Assembly: GCF_001279775.1 (NCBI RefSeq)
Contig: NZ_LGDG01000063.1
Location: 62,001 to 126,000 of the forward strand
From: Streptomyces sp. MMG1533
Lineage (GTDB): Bacteria; Actinomycetota; Actinomycetes; Streptomycetales; Streptomycetaceae
Length of the DNA stretch: 64,000 bases
Direction of reading: 5' to 3'
Position numbers and translations under genes: made by a program
Shown: piece by piece, positions 1 to 7,314 of the stretch
How the letters are laid out: each line of letters opens with the position of its first letter
Position numbering within the stretch: position 1 is the stretch's first letter
The notes under the pieces: model-generated
What the model was told of the DNA's origin: nothing
Databases searched by the model: none
The model's input: only the letters and a program-made list of their open reading frames with translations

Positions 1-1
1 G

Positions 2-304
2 GGCGTGACCTACTCACGGATGCTGGAGGTACCGGCGGGGCCGGACCCGGTACTGGACCTGGGGCGGGTGCGCGGCAGCGCCGCGGTCCTCCTCGACGGG
101 GAACCCGTCGGTGAGGCCTTCTGCTCGCCGTACCGGTTCGCCCTGCGTGGTGCGGCCGGGCGTAGCGTCCGGGTCGAGGTGACCGTCAACAACACCCTGG
201 CCCCGTATCTCGCCGAAGCCACTCCGACGGCCTGGGCGTTCCCGTCCCAGCTCTCGTCGGGCCTGCTGGGGCCGGTGACACTCCGGATCCCCGGTTCCGT
301 CTGA
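2..304 (+). CDS. Glycoside hydrolase, C-terminal fragment (cut by window edge)
   Basis: This is the last ~100 residues of a larger protein whose beginning lies before the window; the reading frame is open from the first bases, so the internal GTG at position 5 is not a credible start. The sequence has the beta-rich pattern of the C-terminal galactose-binding-like domain of GH2-like and rhamnosidase-like enzymes: DLGRVRGSAAVLLDGEPVG, then SPYRF, then VNNTLA and a terminal SGLLGPVTL. That domain accompanies a catalytic domain acting on plant or microbial glycans. It converges on the LacI regulator with an 8-bp gap, so that regulator may control it. The exact family cannot be told from this piece. 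Confidence 0.6.
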   Translation, partial: GVTYSRMLEVPAGPDPVLDLGRVRGSAAVLLDGEPVGEAFCSPYRFALRGAAGRSVRVEVTVNNTLAPYLAEATPTAWAFPSQLSSGLLGPVTLRIPGSV

Positions 305-312
305 GGGCGCGC

Positions 313-1365
313 TCAGGTATCGGAAGGCGCCCGCGTGGAGTCCCGCAGGACGAGGCCGGGTGCGAACACCCGTGTCTCGTGCGCGTGTTCCGCACGGGCC
401 TCCACCTCGTCGAGCAGCATCTCCACGGCCGCCCGGCCGAGGTCCTCGACCGGCTGCCGGACCGTCGTCAGGGTCGTCCCCACGAAGCTCGCGATGTCGA
501 GGTCGCCGTAACCGACCACCTGTACGTCCTCGGGAATCTTCACGCCCCGCTCGCCCAGCGCGCGGCACAGCCCCGCGGCGAGGAAGTCGTTGGTGCAGAA
601 GACCCCGTCGGGCAGGTCGTCGAGTTGGCGGGCGATCTCCACGCCCTGGGCCACCGTCATCTCCTTGGCCACGACCTGGCCCAGCCGCGCCTCACGTCGG
701 CTGCGCACGGCCTGTCGGGCGCCCTGGTAGCGGTCCGCGCACTGACGTATCCCGCGTTCCCCGTTCACGACGAGGATGTCGCCCGCTCCGCGGTCCAGGA
801 GGTGCTGCACGGCGATGCGGCCTCCGGCGATGTCGTCGACGGAGACCGAGCAGCCGTCCTGCGCCGAGATCGCACGGTCCGCCAGAACCAGGGGGATGCC
901 GCGCTCACGCAGCCGTGAGAGCCGGGTGGGATCGGCGCTGAGCGGAACCACCACGGCTCCCACGGCCCGTTGCTCGACGAGCATGGTGAAGTAGCCCTGC
1001 TCCCGCTCCGGTGCGTCCCCGCTGTCACAGAGCACGAGGGAGTAACCGTGGTCGTACGCCGCGTCCGCGGCACCTCGCGCGATGCGGGAGTAGAAGGAGT
1101 TGGCCACGTCGGGCAGGACCAGACCGATCGAGGACGAGTGCCCGGTCCGCAGGCCGGCGGCTCCCGGGTGGGGAACGTAGTCGAGCGCCGCGACGGCGTC
1201 GCGGACCCGCTCGGCCGTGCGCGCGTTGACGCGCTCCGGTCGGTTCAGGACGTTCGACACCGTGGAGACCGAGACGCCCGCAGCGGCCGCGACGTCCTGG
1301 ATACGGGCGGGACGAACCGGAATGGCGTCCACCCCCCTCGCTGCGGCAGCCGTGCGACCAGGCAC
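313..1365 (-). CDS. LacI-family transcriptional regulator
   Basis: Sugar-responsive DNA-binding repressor of ~350 aa, the usual LacI length. An N-terminal helix-turn-helix lies at about residues 22-41 (IQDVAAAAGVSVSTVSNVLN), followed by a periplasmic-binding-protein-like sensor domain (IGLVLPDV, FCTNDFLAAGLCRAL, VQVVGYGDLDIASF). The GTG start at 1365 is tentative; a GTG about 11 codons further in would also keep the whole HTH. A palindrome with the LacI-type AAAACGTTTT core lies ~45 bp upstream, which suggests autoregulation. The adjoining convergent glycoside hydrolase and the downstream-facing LPMO make a carbohydrate inducer likely, but the ligand is unknown. Confidence 0.9.
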   Translation of the reverse strand: MPGRTAAAARGVDAIPVRPARIQDVAAAAGVSVSTVSNVLNRPERVNARTAERVRDAVAALDYVPHPGAAGLRTGHSSSIGLVLPDVANSFYSRIARGAADAAYDHGYSLVLCDSGDAPEREQGYFTMLVEQRAVGAVVVPLSADPTRLSRLRERGIPLVLADRAISAQDGCSVSVDDIAGGRIAVQHLLDRGAGDILVVNGERGIRQCADRYQGARQAVRSRREARLGQVVAKEMTVAQGVEIARQLDDLPDGVFCTNDFLAAGLCRALGERGVKIPEDVQVVGYGDLDIASFVGTTLTTVRQPVEDLGRAAVEMLLDEVEARAEHAHETRVFAPGLVLRDSTRAPSDT

Positions 1366-1404
1366 GACGTGGTCCTCATGAGCGACGCAAGTCTACCCCG
1401 GCGG

Positions 1405-1424
1405 TGACTAAAACGTTTTTCAAC
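1405..1424. promoter_or_regulatory. LacI-type operator
   Basis: The centre AAAACGTTTT (1410-1419) is a perfect 10-bp palindrome with the CG centre typical of LacI-family operators, flanked by TGA and TCA on the two sides. It sits between the LacI gene start and the LPMO gene, so it probably binds the neighbouring LacI protein. Inference from motif and position only. Confidence 0.5.
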
Positions 1425-1503
1425 CCGTGTGTACTCCGGGGCGGCCGGAAGTGGCGCAATCGAATGTTGCAACCCTGGTGTGTGAGGCGCAGGTTGGACG
1501 GTG

Positions 1504-1517
1504 CGGGAGCGCTCCCA
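1504..1517. promoter_or_regulatory. CebR-type box upstream of the LPMO gene
   Basis: The sequence CGGGAGCGCTCCCA differs in one base from the TGGGAGCGCTCCCA operator known for the Streptomyces cellulose-utilisation repressor CebR. It lies 115 bp before the LPMO start. CebR itself is not in the window, so control would be from elsewhere on the chromosome. Confidence 0.7.
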
Positions 1518-1562
1518 CGCCTCATCCGCACCACACAATCCCATTCCGCAACTGATCTCGAA

Positions 1563-1610
1563 AACCCGTCTCGCAACCCGTCTCGCAACCCGTCTCGCAA
1601 CCCCGTCCGC
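1563..1610 (+). repeat. 12-bp tandem repeat in LPMO leader
   Basis: Three exact copies of AACCCGTCTCGC (1563-1574, 1575-1586, 1587-1598) are followed by a diverged fourth copy. The array ends ~15 bp before the ribosome binding site GAAAGAAGGAG of the LPMO gene, so it lies in the 5' untranslated region if transcription starts near the CebR box. Confidence 0.85.
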
Positions 1611-1631
1611 CACCTCGGAAAGAAGGAGATC

Positions 1632-2315
1632 ATGGCTTGTCATGATCAGGACAATCGCCAGGACCATTACATACGCCCGCGTCTGACACTCGCGCTGAGC
1701 GGGCTCGTCGCAGTGCTGCTCTGCCTCATCCCCTGGAGCGGCACCGCCGTCGCCCACGGCTCGGTCGTCGACCCGGCATCCCGCAACTACGGCTGCTGGC
1801 TGCGCTGGGGATCCGACTTCCAGAACCCGGCCATGGAGCAGGAAGACCCCATGTGCTGGCAGGCGTGGCAGGACAACCCGAACGCCATGTGGAACTGGAA
1901 CGGTCTGTACCGCAACGGCTCCGCCGGTGACTTCCAGGCCGTGGTCCCCGACGGGCAGCTGTGCAGCGGCGGACGGACCGAGGGCGGGCGGTACAACTCG
2001 CTGGACGCCGTGGGCCCCTGGAAGACGACCGACGTCGACGCCGACTTCACCGTGCAGCTGTACGACCAGGCGAGCCACGGCGCCGACTACTTCCTGGTCT
2101 ACGTCACACGCCAGGGCTTCGACCCGACCACCCAGCCACTGACCTGGGCAGACCTCGAACTGGTCGCCAGGACCGGCAGCTACGCGCCCAGCCAGAACTA
2201 CTCGATCGACGTGAGTACGTCCGGGCTCAGTGGCCGCCACGTCGTCTACACGATCTGGCAGGCGTCGCACATGGACCAGACGTACTTCCTGTGCAGCGAC
2301 GTGAACTTCGGCTGA
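1632..2315 (+). CDS. Secreted lytic polysaccharide monooxygenase, AA10 family
   Basis: Copper-dependent oxidative cleavage of crystalline cellulose or chitin, acting outside the cell. The ATG at 1632 follows an AGAAGGAG ribosome binding site; the open frame extends upstream but without support. The 227-aa precursor has a signal peptide ending GTAVA, so cleavage would expose His42 as the mature N-terminus, as the histidine brace requires; the second brace ligand is probably His149 (QASHGADYF). The C-terminal CSDVNF carries the AA10 axial Phe. No carbohydrate-binding module is attached. The CebR-type box upstream favours a cellulose-related role, but substrate cannot be decided from sequence. 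Confidence 0.92.
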   Translation: MACHDQDNRQDHYIRPRLTLALSGLVAVLLCLIPWSGTAVAHGSVVDPASRNYGCWLRWGSDFQNPAMEQEDPMCWQAWQDNPNAMWNWNGLYRNGSAGDFQAVVPDGQLCSGGRTEGGRYNSLDAVGPWKTTDVDADFTVQLYDQASHGADYFLVYVTRQGFDPTTQPLTWADLELVARTGSYAPSQNYSIDVSTSGLSGRHVVYTIWQASHMDQTYFLCSDVNFG

Positions 2316-2347
2316 AGCGGCTGAAGCGGCTGAAGCGGCTGAAGCGG
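2312..2347 (+). repeat. 9-bp tandem repeat across the LPMO stop codon
   Basis: Four exact copies of CTGAAGCGG begin inside the stop codon of the LPMO gene. Each unit is a multiple of three and contains TGA in the same frame, so copy-number changes would not extend the protein. Confidence 0.9.
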
Positions 2348-2452
2348 CCGGACTCGGCGACGACCAACTCGCCCAGGCCTTGCGAAAGTGTGCCTCCCCG
2401 TTGGCGGGGTCGGTCCGGCATGAATGTCAGACGTGTCTGTCAGGCTCTGGTC

Positions 2453-2908
2453 ATGGAGATGACGCTGCAATTGACGATCGACTGTGCCGACCCGCAGAGG
2501 CTGGTGGCGTTCTGGAGCGAGGCTCTGGGGTACATACCCGAACCTCCACCGGCCGGCCATGCCACGTGGCGGGTGTACTGGGCAGCCATGGGGGTGCCCG
2601 AGGAGGAGTTGCCGGCAGGTGCGGGCGACATCCCGGAGTCGATCGTCGATCCCGCAGGACAAGGGCCCCGGGTGTGGTTCCAGCAGGTTCCGGAACCCAA
2701 AGCCACCAAGAACCGAATACACCTCGACCTGAAGGTCGGCGGCGGGCGCGACGTCCCGTTGGCGGTCCGCACGCAGCGGGTCACCACCACAGTGGAAAGA
2801 CTGATCAAAGCCGGCGCCAGCGTGCTTCGGATCACGGATGAGCCGGACATGGGGCAGTACGCCGTCCTGCTGCAGGACCCGGAAGGCAACGAATTCGACG
2901 TTGTCTGA
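2453..2908 (+). CDS. VOC (glyoxalase/bleomycin-resistance) family protein
   Basis: A 151-aa single-domain protein with the vicinal-oxygen-chelate fold pattern: N-terminal MTLQLTIDCADPQRLVAFWSEALGY, a central NRIHLDLKVGG strand with the usual metal-ligand His, and the C-terminal LLQDPEGNEFDVV signature. Members of this actinobacterial subgroup are annotated as glyoxalase-like; few have known substrates. The ATG at 2453 was chosen because homology begins at once; an in-frame ATG upstream would add a short unsupported extension. It is not obviously in an operon with its neighbours. Confidence 0.8.
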   Translation: MEMTLQLTIDCADPQRLVAFWSEALGYIPEPPPAGHATWRVYWAAMGVPEEELPAGAGDIPESIVDPAGQGPRVWFQQVPEPKATKNRIHLDLKVGGGRDVPLAVRTQRVTTTVERLIKAGASVLRITDEPDMGQYAVLLQDPEGNEFDVV

Positions 2909-3016
2909 GAGTTCATTTCATCTGGCGAGTCTGCTGTGGCAGACGAGGGCTTCTGCCCTGTTTACCGACGGCGCTGACCAACCTGGCTGCGGACGCCAGT
3001 GGCGGCGCGGGATCGG

Positions 3017-3820
3017 TCACTCACTCTTCCGGTAGTTCATGAACCAGTGCGTGTCGAAATAGCGGGCCATCGTGAACGGGTGGTGCGGGTCGATGAGGAT
3101 GCGACAGACGAACTGCGCGGCCTGGCAGCCGAAGGGGACGTCCTCGCCATCGAAGGACCGGACGACGACGGGCCAACGGTCGGGGTCGTCGCCGTCGGCC
3201 CGCCAGCAGTACAGGTCCTCGTGCTCCGTGCCCGCCCAGATGAGTAGCTCGTCCTCCCTGAGATCCGTCCACGGCTCCTGGTTCAGGCTCAGATACGCGT
3301 CGAAGGCGCCCACGCCGAACGTTTCGACCATGCGCTTGTAGTCGCTCGGGAGCGCGGTGCCCAGGCGCGACTCCACCTCCGCCCAGTTCACATCCGGCCG
3401 CTGGGCGGGCTGCGTCCAGCCGGTGATCCGTATGAGCCGCTCCACCCAGTCGACGTCCCCGTCCTCGTCCGGAGCGACCTCCAAAGGTTCTGGCACCTGC
3501 CTCTGAGCGACCACCAGCACCGGCCGCTCGACGCCTTCGGCGTCTCGCGCCGTACCCGTGCCGACCCACTGATCCCCGTACGCCCACGCCCGCATCTTCA
3601 CGGCCCGGTCCTCGAAGGGGACGAGGAGAGCCGCGCCCCTGGAATCGTCGACCGTCGGATCGGTGAAACCGTCGAGGACGAGGGTGCATGGGGCTCCGTA
3701 CCTGCTGGCGAGCAGGTCGGTCAGAGCCTGCGGGTCCAAGTCGCCGGGCAGGTACATGTAGCTGTCTGCCGGGCCGAGCTGAGCCAGTAGATCGTTGACG
3801 GTCGTCTGCGTGAGCTTCAT
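3017..3820 (-). CDS. SMI1/KNR4 (SUKH) domain protein
   Basis: A 267-aa cytoplasmic protein. The C-terminal half carries the SUKH pattern (WAEVESRLGTALPSDYKRMVETFGVGAF read in pieces, then a DLYCWRADGDDPDRWPVVV core), a fold found in immunity proteins to polymorphic toxins and in many stand-alone Streptomyces proteins. The N-terminal ~110 residues (MKLTQTTVNDLLAQLGPADS onward) are unlike SUKH and may be a second, unrecognised domain. No toxin gene is adjacent, so an immunity role is only a possibility. Confidence 0.75.
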   Translation of the reverse strand: MKLTQTTVNDLLAQLGPADSYMYLPGDLDPQALTDLLASRYGAPCTLVLDGFTDPTVDDSRGAALLVPFEDRAVKMRAWAYGDQWVGTGTARDAEGVERPVLVVAQRQVPEPLEVAPDEDGDVDWVERLIRITGWTQPAQRPDVNWAEVESRLGTALPSDYKRMVETFGVGAFDAYLSLNQEPWTDLREDELLIWAGTEHEDLYCWRADGDDPDRWPVVVRSFDGEDVPFGCQAAQFVCRILIDPHHPFTMARYFDTHWFMNYRKSE

Positions 3821-3902
3821 GGCGGACAGTGAAGCGCACCGCACTGACAACGGACCTGTTCGGACGTATCCGACGTCAATTGGACAGTTGTCGGACCGGA
3901 GT

Positions 3903-4380
3903 TCATTCAGCGAGCCCGCGGTGGCATATGAGCGTCGCTGCGATGGCTGCGAAGGCGAGAAAGTGTTCGCGCTTGCGTTCGTGGCGGCGGTGGAGGCGTC
4001 GGCATCCTGAGAGCCAGGAGACGGCGCGTTCGACGACCCATCGGTGTCGGCCCAGTCGCTGTGAAGGCTCAACGCCCTTGCGGGCGAGGCGATGTCTGAT
4101 CCCGCGGGCGGTGAGCCGGCGTCGCAGGTATCGGAAGTCGTAGCCCTTGTCTCCGTGGAGCTTGGCGGGCCTGCGGCGTCGGCGCCCGCGGCGGGAGCGG
4201 ATGGGAGGGATGCCTTGCACCAGTGGGATCGGGGCCTGGCTGTCGTGCAGATCGGCGGCCGAGATGCCGATCGACCCACACCCTGGCTTCGGACCACTCG
4301 GTGAAACGGCGAGGCCGAAGCCGGGCGGCAGTTGGGCAATGCTTGCGGCGGCCGGGACCGAAGTGCGCCCTGGAGCGGGA
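3903..4380 (-). pseudogene. IS5-family transposase remnant, internally deleted and frameshifted
   Basis: The last ~115 codons are an intact DDE C-terminal half: IGISAADLHDSQAPIPLV, RPAKLHGDKGYDF, GIRHRLARKGVEPSQRLG, then HRWVVERAVSWL (the catalytic Glu in VVER) and LICHR. Upstream, the conserved LPPGFGL and RRFTEWSEARVW elements occur in two different frames, and the ~60 residues that should lie between EARVW and GISAA, including the first catalytic Asp region, are missing. The element is therefore inactive. Clear terminal inverted repeats were not found. Confidence 0.8.
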
Positions 4381-4382
4381 TA

Positions 4383-4392
4383 GTGTCGACAC
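4383..4392. promoter_or_regulatory. Putative GntR operator, copy 1
   Basis: Perfect 10-bp palindrome GTGTCGACAC, 46 bp before the GntR start codon. The same TGTCGACA core occurs twice more before the dioxygenase gene, so this is a candidate autoregulatory site. Confidence 0.5.
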
Positions 4393-4437
4393 CGTTGCAT
4401 CGGCTGTGAGCCCGGATCAGGCAGGGAGAAGTGCCGC

Positions 4438-5181
4438 ATGACCGATGAGGACACGCACCTCGTGCTGGAGCGCCTCCTGCGGCTGCGGGACCGGCGTGAG
4501 CCGCTGGTCGCGCAGATTGCCGAATGGGTCGGCGTGGGCATCATCGAGGGGCGGCTGGAACCCGGACAGGACCTCAACAGCGTCGATCTGTCACGCCGGT
4601 TCGACACCAGCCGTACGCCCGTCCGCGAGGCGCTGATGCTCCTCGAACAGGAGGGCCTGGTCGAGATGAAGGCGCGCCGCAGGCCCCGGGTCGCCGCGCC
4701 TTCCCCGCAGGACATCCGGGACATCTACCAGGTGCGCAAGCGGCTCCTGTCGATGCTGGCGGGCCTGCTCGTCGAGCGGGCCGAGGACGAGGAGCTGGGG
4801 GAGCTGCGCACCCGGGTCGAACGGATGCGGAAACTGGCGGACGCCGGTGACGTGGACGCCTATTTCTGGAGCCATGTGCTGCTCCAGGAACGGATGACCG
4901 AGATCGTCGGCAACGCCACCCTCAAGCAGATCCTCGACTCCCTGGCCCTGCGCACGCTCATGCTGCGCCATCTGAGCCTGACCCGGGCCGGTCGCCTCGC
5001 CCGCAGCATCGACGACCAGGAACGGTTGCTGCAGGCCGTGGAGGAGCGCGACGGGGAGCTCGCCTCCGCCCTGATCGCGGGGGCCACGGTGCGGGCCCTC
5101 AGGGCGATGGAGGAACAGCTCGAACAGGACGCGTCGGCGCCGCAGCGCAAGCCGGTGCGCAGACGGCGGGCGGCTTCCTGA
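4438..5181 (+). CDS. GntR-family regulator, FadR/FCD subfamily
   Basis: A 247-aa one-component regulator. An N-terminal winged helix (about residues 18-80: EGRLEPGQDLNSVDLSRRF, then TSRTPVREALMLLEQEGLV) is followed by an all-helical FCD ligand domain (DIYQVRKRLLSMLAGLLVE to the end) with a basic tail RRRRAAS. FCD proteins usually bind small organic acids, often with a metal ion. The start is preceded by AGGGAGAAG. The TGTCGACA palindromes before this gene and before the dioxygenase suggest that it controls both. Confidence 0.9.
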   Translation: MTDEDTHLVLERLLRLRDRREPLVAQIAEWVGVGIIEGRLEPGQDLNSVDLSRRFDTSRTPVREALMLLEQEGLVEMKARRRPRVAAPSPQDIRDIYQVRKRLLSMLAGLLVERAEDEELGELRTRVERMRKLADAGDVDAYFWSHVLLQERMTEIVGNATLKQILDSLALRTLMLRHLSLTRAGRLARSIDDQERLLQAVEERDGELASALIAGATVRALRAMEEQLEQDASAPQRKPVRRRRAAS

Positions 5182-5415
5182 GTGTCGTGTCCGCACGGCG
5201 CTCACTTGGCCGGCGCCCCGGCGCCCCGGCGTCTACGGGGAAGTTGCCGACCGTCATCCACGCCGAGTCGTCGGGCGCCGGACAGGCCGCGCACCAGGTG
5301 ATGTGCGCGGGTGTCCCGACCCGGCCCAGCGAGATACGGGCGAGCAGGGCCTCGGGGCCGCACTCTTCGCGAGGGTGCCGTGCGGGACCGCGGTGTGGCT
5401 CGCTCTCGCTCTTAG

Positions 5416-5423
5416 TGTCGACA
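5416..5423. promoter_or_regulatory. Putative GntR operator, copy 2
   Basis: TGTCGACA in the context TTAGTGTCGACAGTAT, nearly the same as the site before the GntR gene (ATAGTGTCGACACCGT). It lies 134 bp before the dioxygenase start. Confidence 0.5.
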
Positions 5424-5476
5424 GTATGAGTAAATCGAGAGGTCGGGCAGCTGTAGGCGCCGTGTGTGCGCAATTC

Positions 5477-5484
5477 TGTCGACA
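5477..5484. promoter_or_regulatory. Putative GntR operator, copy 3
   Basis: TGTCGACA in the context ATTCTGTCGACAGTTG, 61 bp (close to six helical turns) after copy 2, hence probably on the same DNA face. Confidence 0.5.
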
Positions 5485-5556
5485 GTTGGGGCTTGGATGC
5501 TTATTGGAATGACAGCCCCGGACCATGCGTGTCACAGGAGCCGCTCCTAGGTTTCC

Positions 5557-6387
5557 GTGACCATGACAGAGAACATTCCTGCGCAACCGCAGGGCGAAGC
5601 GAAGCACAAGCTGTCCCGCACCGTGAACCGTCGTAAGGTCATCGCCGCGGGCGGTGCGGTGGCCGCGGCCGCCGGGCTCGGACTCGCCGCGACGGCGTCG
5701 GCCGACCAGGAGAGCGGCACCACCGCGACGGCCACCGGCTCGACGTCGGGCTCCACTTCCTCGACAACCGCCGTCTGCACCCTCAACGCCGAGGTCACCG
5801 AAGGCCCTTACTTCCTGGAAGGCGCACTCGTCCGCGAGGACATCCGGGAGGACAAGGAGGGCTTCGAGGTCCAGTACACCTTCACCGTCGTCGACCAGGC
5901 CAACGACTGCGCGCCGCTCGCCGACGCCCTCGTGGAGATCTGGCACTGCGACGCACTCGGCGAGTACTCCGGATTCGTCGGTGGCAACGGCCACGAGGAG
6001 GAGGACAACGGCACCTTCCTGCGCGGCGGCCAACTCACCGACGAGAACGGCGAGGTGAGCCTCATCTCCATCTGGCCCGGGCACTACGTCTCCCGGGCCG
6101 TCCACGTGCACATGCGGGTCCACACGGACGTGACGCTCACCGACGACTCGTACACCGGCGGCGAGATCATCCACACCGGCCAGCTCTTCTTCGACCCGGA
6201 CATCAACACCGAGATCCAGGCGACGTCACCGTACTCCGCCAACACCACGCAGGAGACCGCGCTCGCCGACGACTCGATCTACGACGACGGCGGCGCCTCC
6301 TCCGGCCTGCTGACGCTGACGGCGCTCGGGGACAGCGTCTCGGACGGCTATGCGGCGACGCTGACCGTGGGCGTCAACTCGGCCTGA
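5557..6387 (+). CDS. Tat-exported intradiol ring-cleavage dioxygenase-like protein
   Basis: A 276-aa protein of the extracytoplasmic intradiol dioxygenase group, which cleaves catechol-type aromatics using non-haem Fe(III). A twin-arginine signal (NRRKVIAAGGAVAAAAGLG) is followed by a Ser/Thr-rich linker, then the beta-sandwich core: VEIWHCDALGEYSGF, and SIWPGHYVSRAVHVHMRVH, which supplies the probable Tyr and His iron ligands. Start is GTG 5557 or ATG 5563, two codons apart. A strong terminator follows, so it is transcribed alone, probably under the GntR regulator. Streptomyces homologues of this type are implicated in using lignin-derived aromatics; that role here is inference. Confidence 0.85.
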   Translation: MTMTENIPAQPQGEAKHKLSRTVNRRKVIAAGGAVAAAAGLGLAATASADQESGTTATATGSTSGSTSSTTAVCTLNAEVTEGPYFLEGALVREDIREDKEGFEVQYTFTVVDQANDCAPLADALVEIWHCDALGEYSGFVGGNGHEEEDNGTFLRGGQLTDENGEVSLISIWPGHYVSRAVHVHMRVHTDVTLTDDSYTGGEIIHTGQLFFDPDINTEIQATSPYSANTTQETALADDSIYDDGGASSGLLTLTALGDSVSDGYAATLTVGVNSA

Positions 6388-6396
6388 CCGATCGAC

Positions 6397-6429
6397 GGCC
6401 GGCCGCGGGACCCGTCCCCGCGGCCGGCC
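6397..6429 (+). terminator. Rho-independent-type hairpin after the dioxygenase
   Basis: A perfect 13-bp stem, GGCCGGCCGCGGG with CCCGCGGCCGGCC, encloses a 7-nt loop. It begins 9 bp after the stop codon. There is no U-tract, as is usual in Streptomyces. Confidence 0.75.
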
Positions 6430-6525
6430 TGCGGGGAGTGACGCGCTTCGCGCCCGCTCCCACGTCCGAACAACCGTCACCACCGGCTGCCATGCTGGGA
6501 GTTCCGCCGTCTCAGGGAGGCACTC

Positions 6526-7314
6526 ATGCCCGAGCAGCCGTCCGTCCTCGCTTCACTGGTGTCCGGGTTGCGAAGCGGCTCCATCGAAGTCGTCGATCTC
6601 ACCTCGCCGTTGTCCTCGTCGACACCGGTGATCCAACTGCCGCCGGAGTTCGGCCAGACGGCGACCTTCGAACTGGAGGAGATCAGCAGGTACGACGACC
6701 GGGGACCGGCCTGGTACTGGAACAACTTCCGCAGCGGCGAGCACACCGGCACCCACTTCGACGCCCCGAACCACTGGGTGAGCGGGAAGGACCTCGCCGA
6801 CATGGCGTCCGTACCGGCGCACCGGCTGATCGCACCGGCCGCCGTACTGGACTTCACCGCCGAGGCGGAGGAGGACCCGGACTTCCTCGTGGAGGTGGAC
6901 CACATGCGGGCCTGGCAGGCCGAGCACGGTCCGCTGCCCGACGGCGGCTGGCTGCTGCTGCGCACCGGCTGGGACGCCCGCTCGCACTCGCAGGAGGCGT
7001 TCCTCAACGCGGACGGGAACGGCCCGCACACGCCAGGCCTGTCACCGGAATGCGCCCGTTGGGTGGCCCAGGAGTCGCCGGTGATCGGCCTGGGCGTAGA
7101 GACGGTGGGCACCGACGCCGGACGCGGGCACTCGTTCGACCCGGCCTTCCCCTGCCACTCCTACCTGATGGGCAGTGACAAGTACGGTCTCACCCAGCTC
7201 CGGAACCTGGCGGCGCTGCCGGCCACCGGCGCCGTCGTCATCGCGGGACCCCTGCCCATCGTCGCGGGATCCGGGTCCCCCGCGCGGGTGCTCGCGCTGG
7301 TGGAGCGGTCATGA
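6526..7314 (+). CDS. Cyclase-family metal-dependent hydrolase (kynurenine formamidase fold)
   Basis: A 262-aa enzyme with the diagnostic metal-binding motif H73-T-G-T-H77-F-D79-A-P at residues 73-83 and the later VIGLGVETVGTDAG segment with a second ligand region. Family members hydrolyse formamides, lactones or isatin-type rings, or act as polyketide cyclases. A ribosome binding site (GGGAGG) precedes the ATG. Its last bases overlap the ThDP-enzyme start (ATGA), so the two are translationally coupled and probably act in one pathway. The substrate cannot be assigned. Confidence 0.85.
   Translation: MPEQPSVLASLVSGLRSGSIEVVDLTSPLSSSTPVIQLPPEFGQTATFELEEISRYDDRGPAWYWNNFRSGEHTGTHFDAPNHWVSGKDLADMASVPAHRLIAPAAVLDFTAEAEEDPDFLVEVDHMRAWQAEHGPLPDGGWLLLRTGWDARSHSQEAFLNADGNGPHTPGLSPECARWVAQESPVIGLGVETVGTDAGRGHSFDPAFPCHSYLMGSDKYGLTQLRNLAALPATGAVVIAGPLPIVAGSGSPARVLALVERS

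Larger units (their letters stand above)
3821..4437. other. Gene-poor 0.6-kb gap containing an IS relic
   Basis: Between the SUKH gene and the GntR gene the only recognisable content is the decayed IS5-type transposase (3903-4380) and, at the right edge, the GntR-type palindrome GTGTCGACAC. No intact gene is seen on either strand. Confidence 0.6.
5182..5556. other. 375-bp intergenic region with two GntR-type palindromes
   Basis: No supported gene. The right half carries two TGTCGACA palindromes (5416-5423 and 5477-5484) in relatively AT-rich surroundings, fitting the promoter of the dioxygenase gene. The left half is high-GC sequence; a minus-strand open frame crosses it but extends into both neighbouring genes and was not accepted. 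Confidence 0.5.

Noticed and set aside
1404..1631. N-terminal extension of the LPMO by 76 codons
   Set aside because: The extension would place the signal peptide inside the protein and cover the CebR box and repeats. ATG 1632 has a strong ribosome binding site.
5099..5473. Minus-strand open frame of 124 codons between GntR and dioxygenase genes, with the segment GPEALLARISLGRVGTPAHI
   Set aside because: It overlaps the end of the GntR gene and covers the GntR palindrome at 5416-5423. Part looks protein-like but no family is recognised, so no gene was called.
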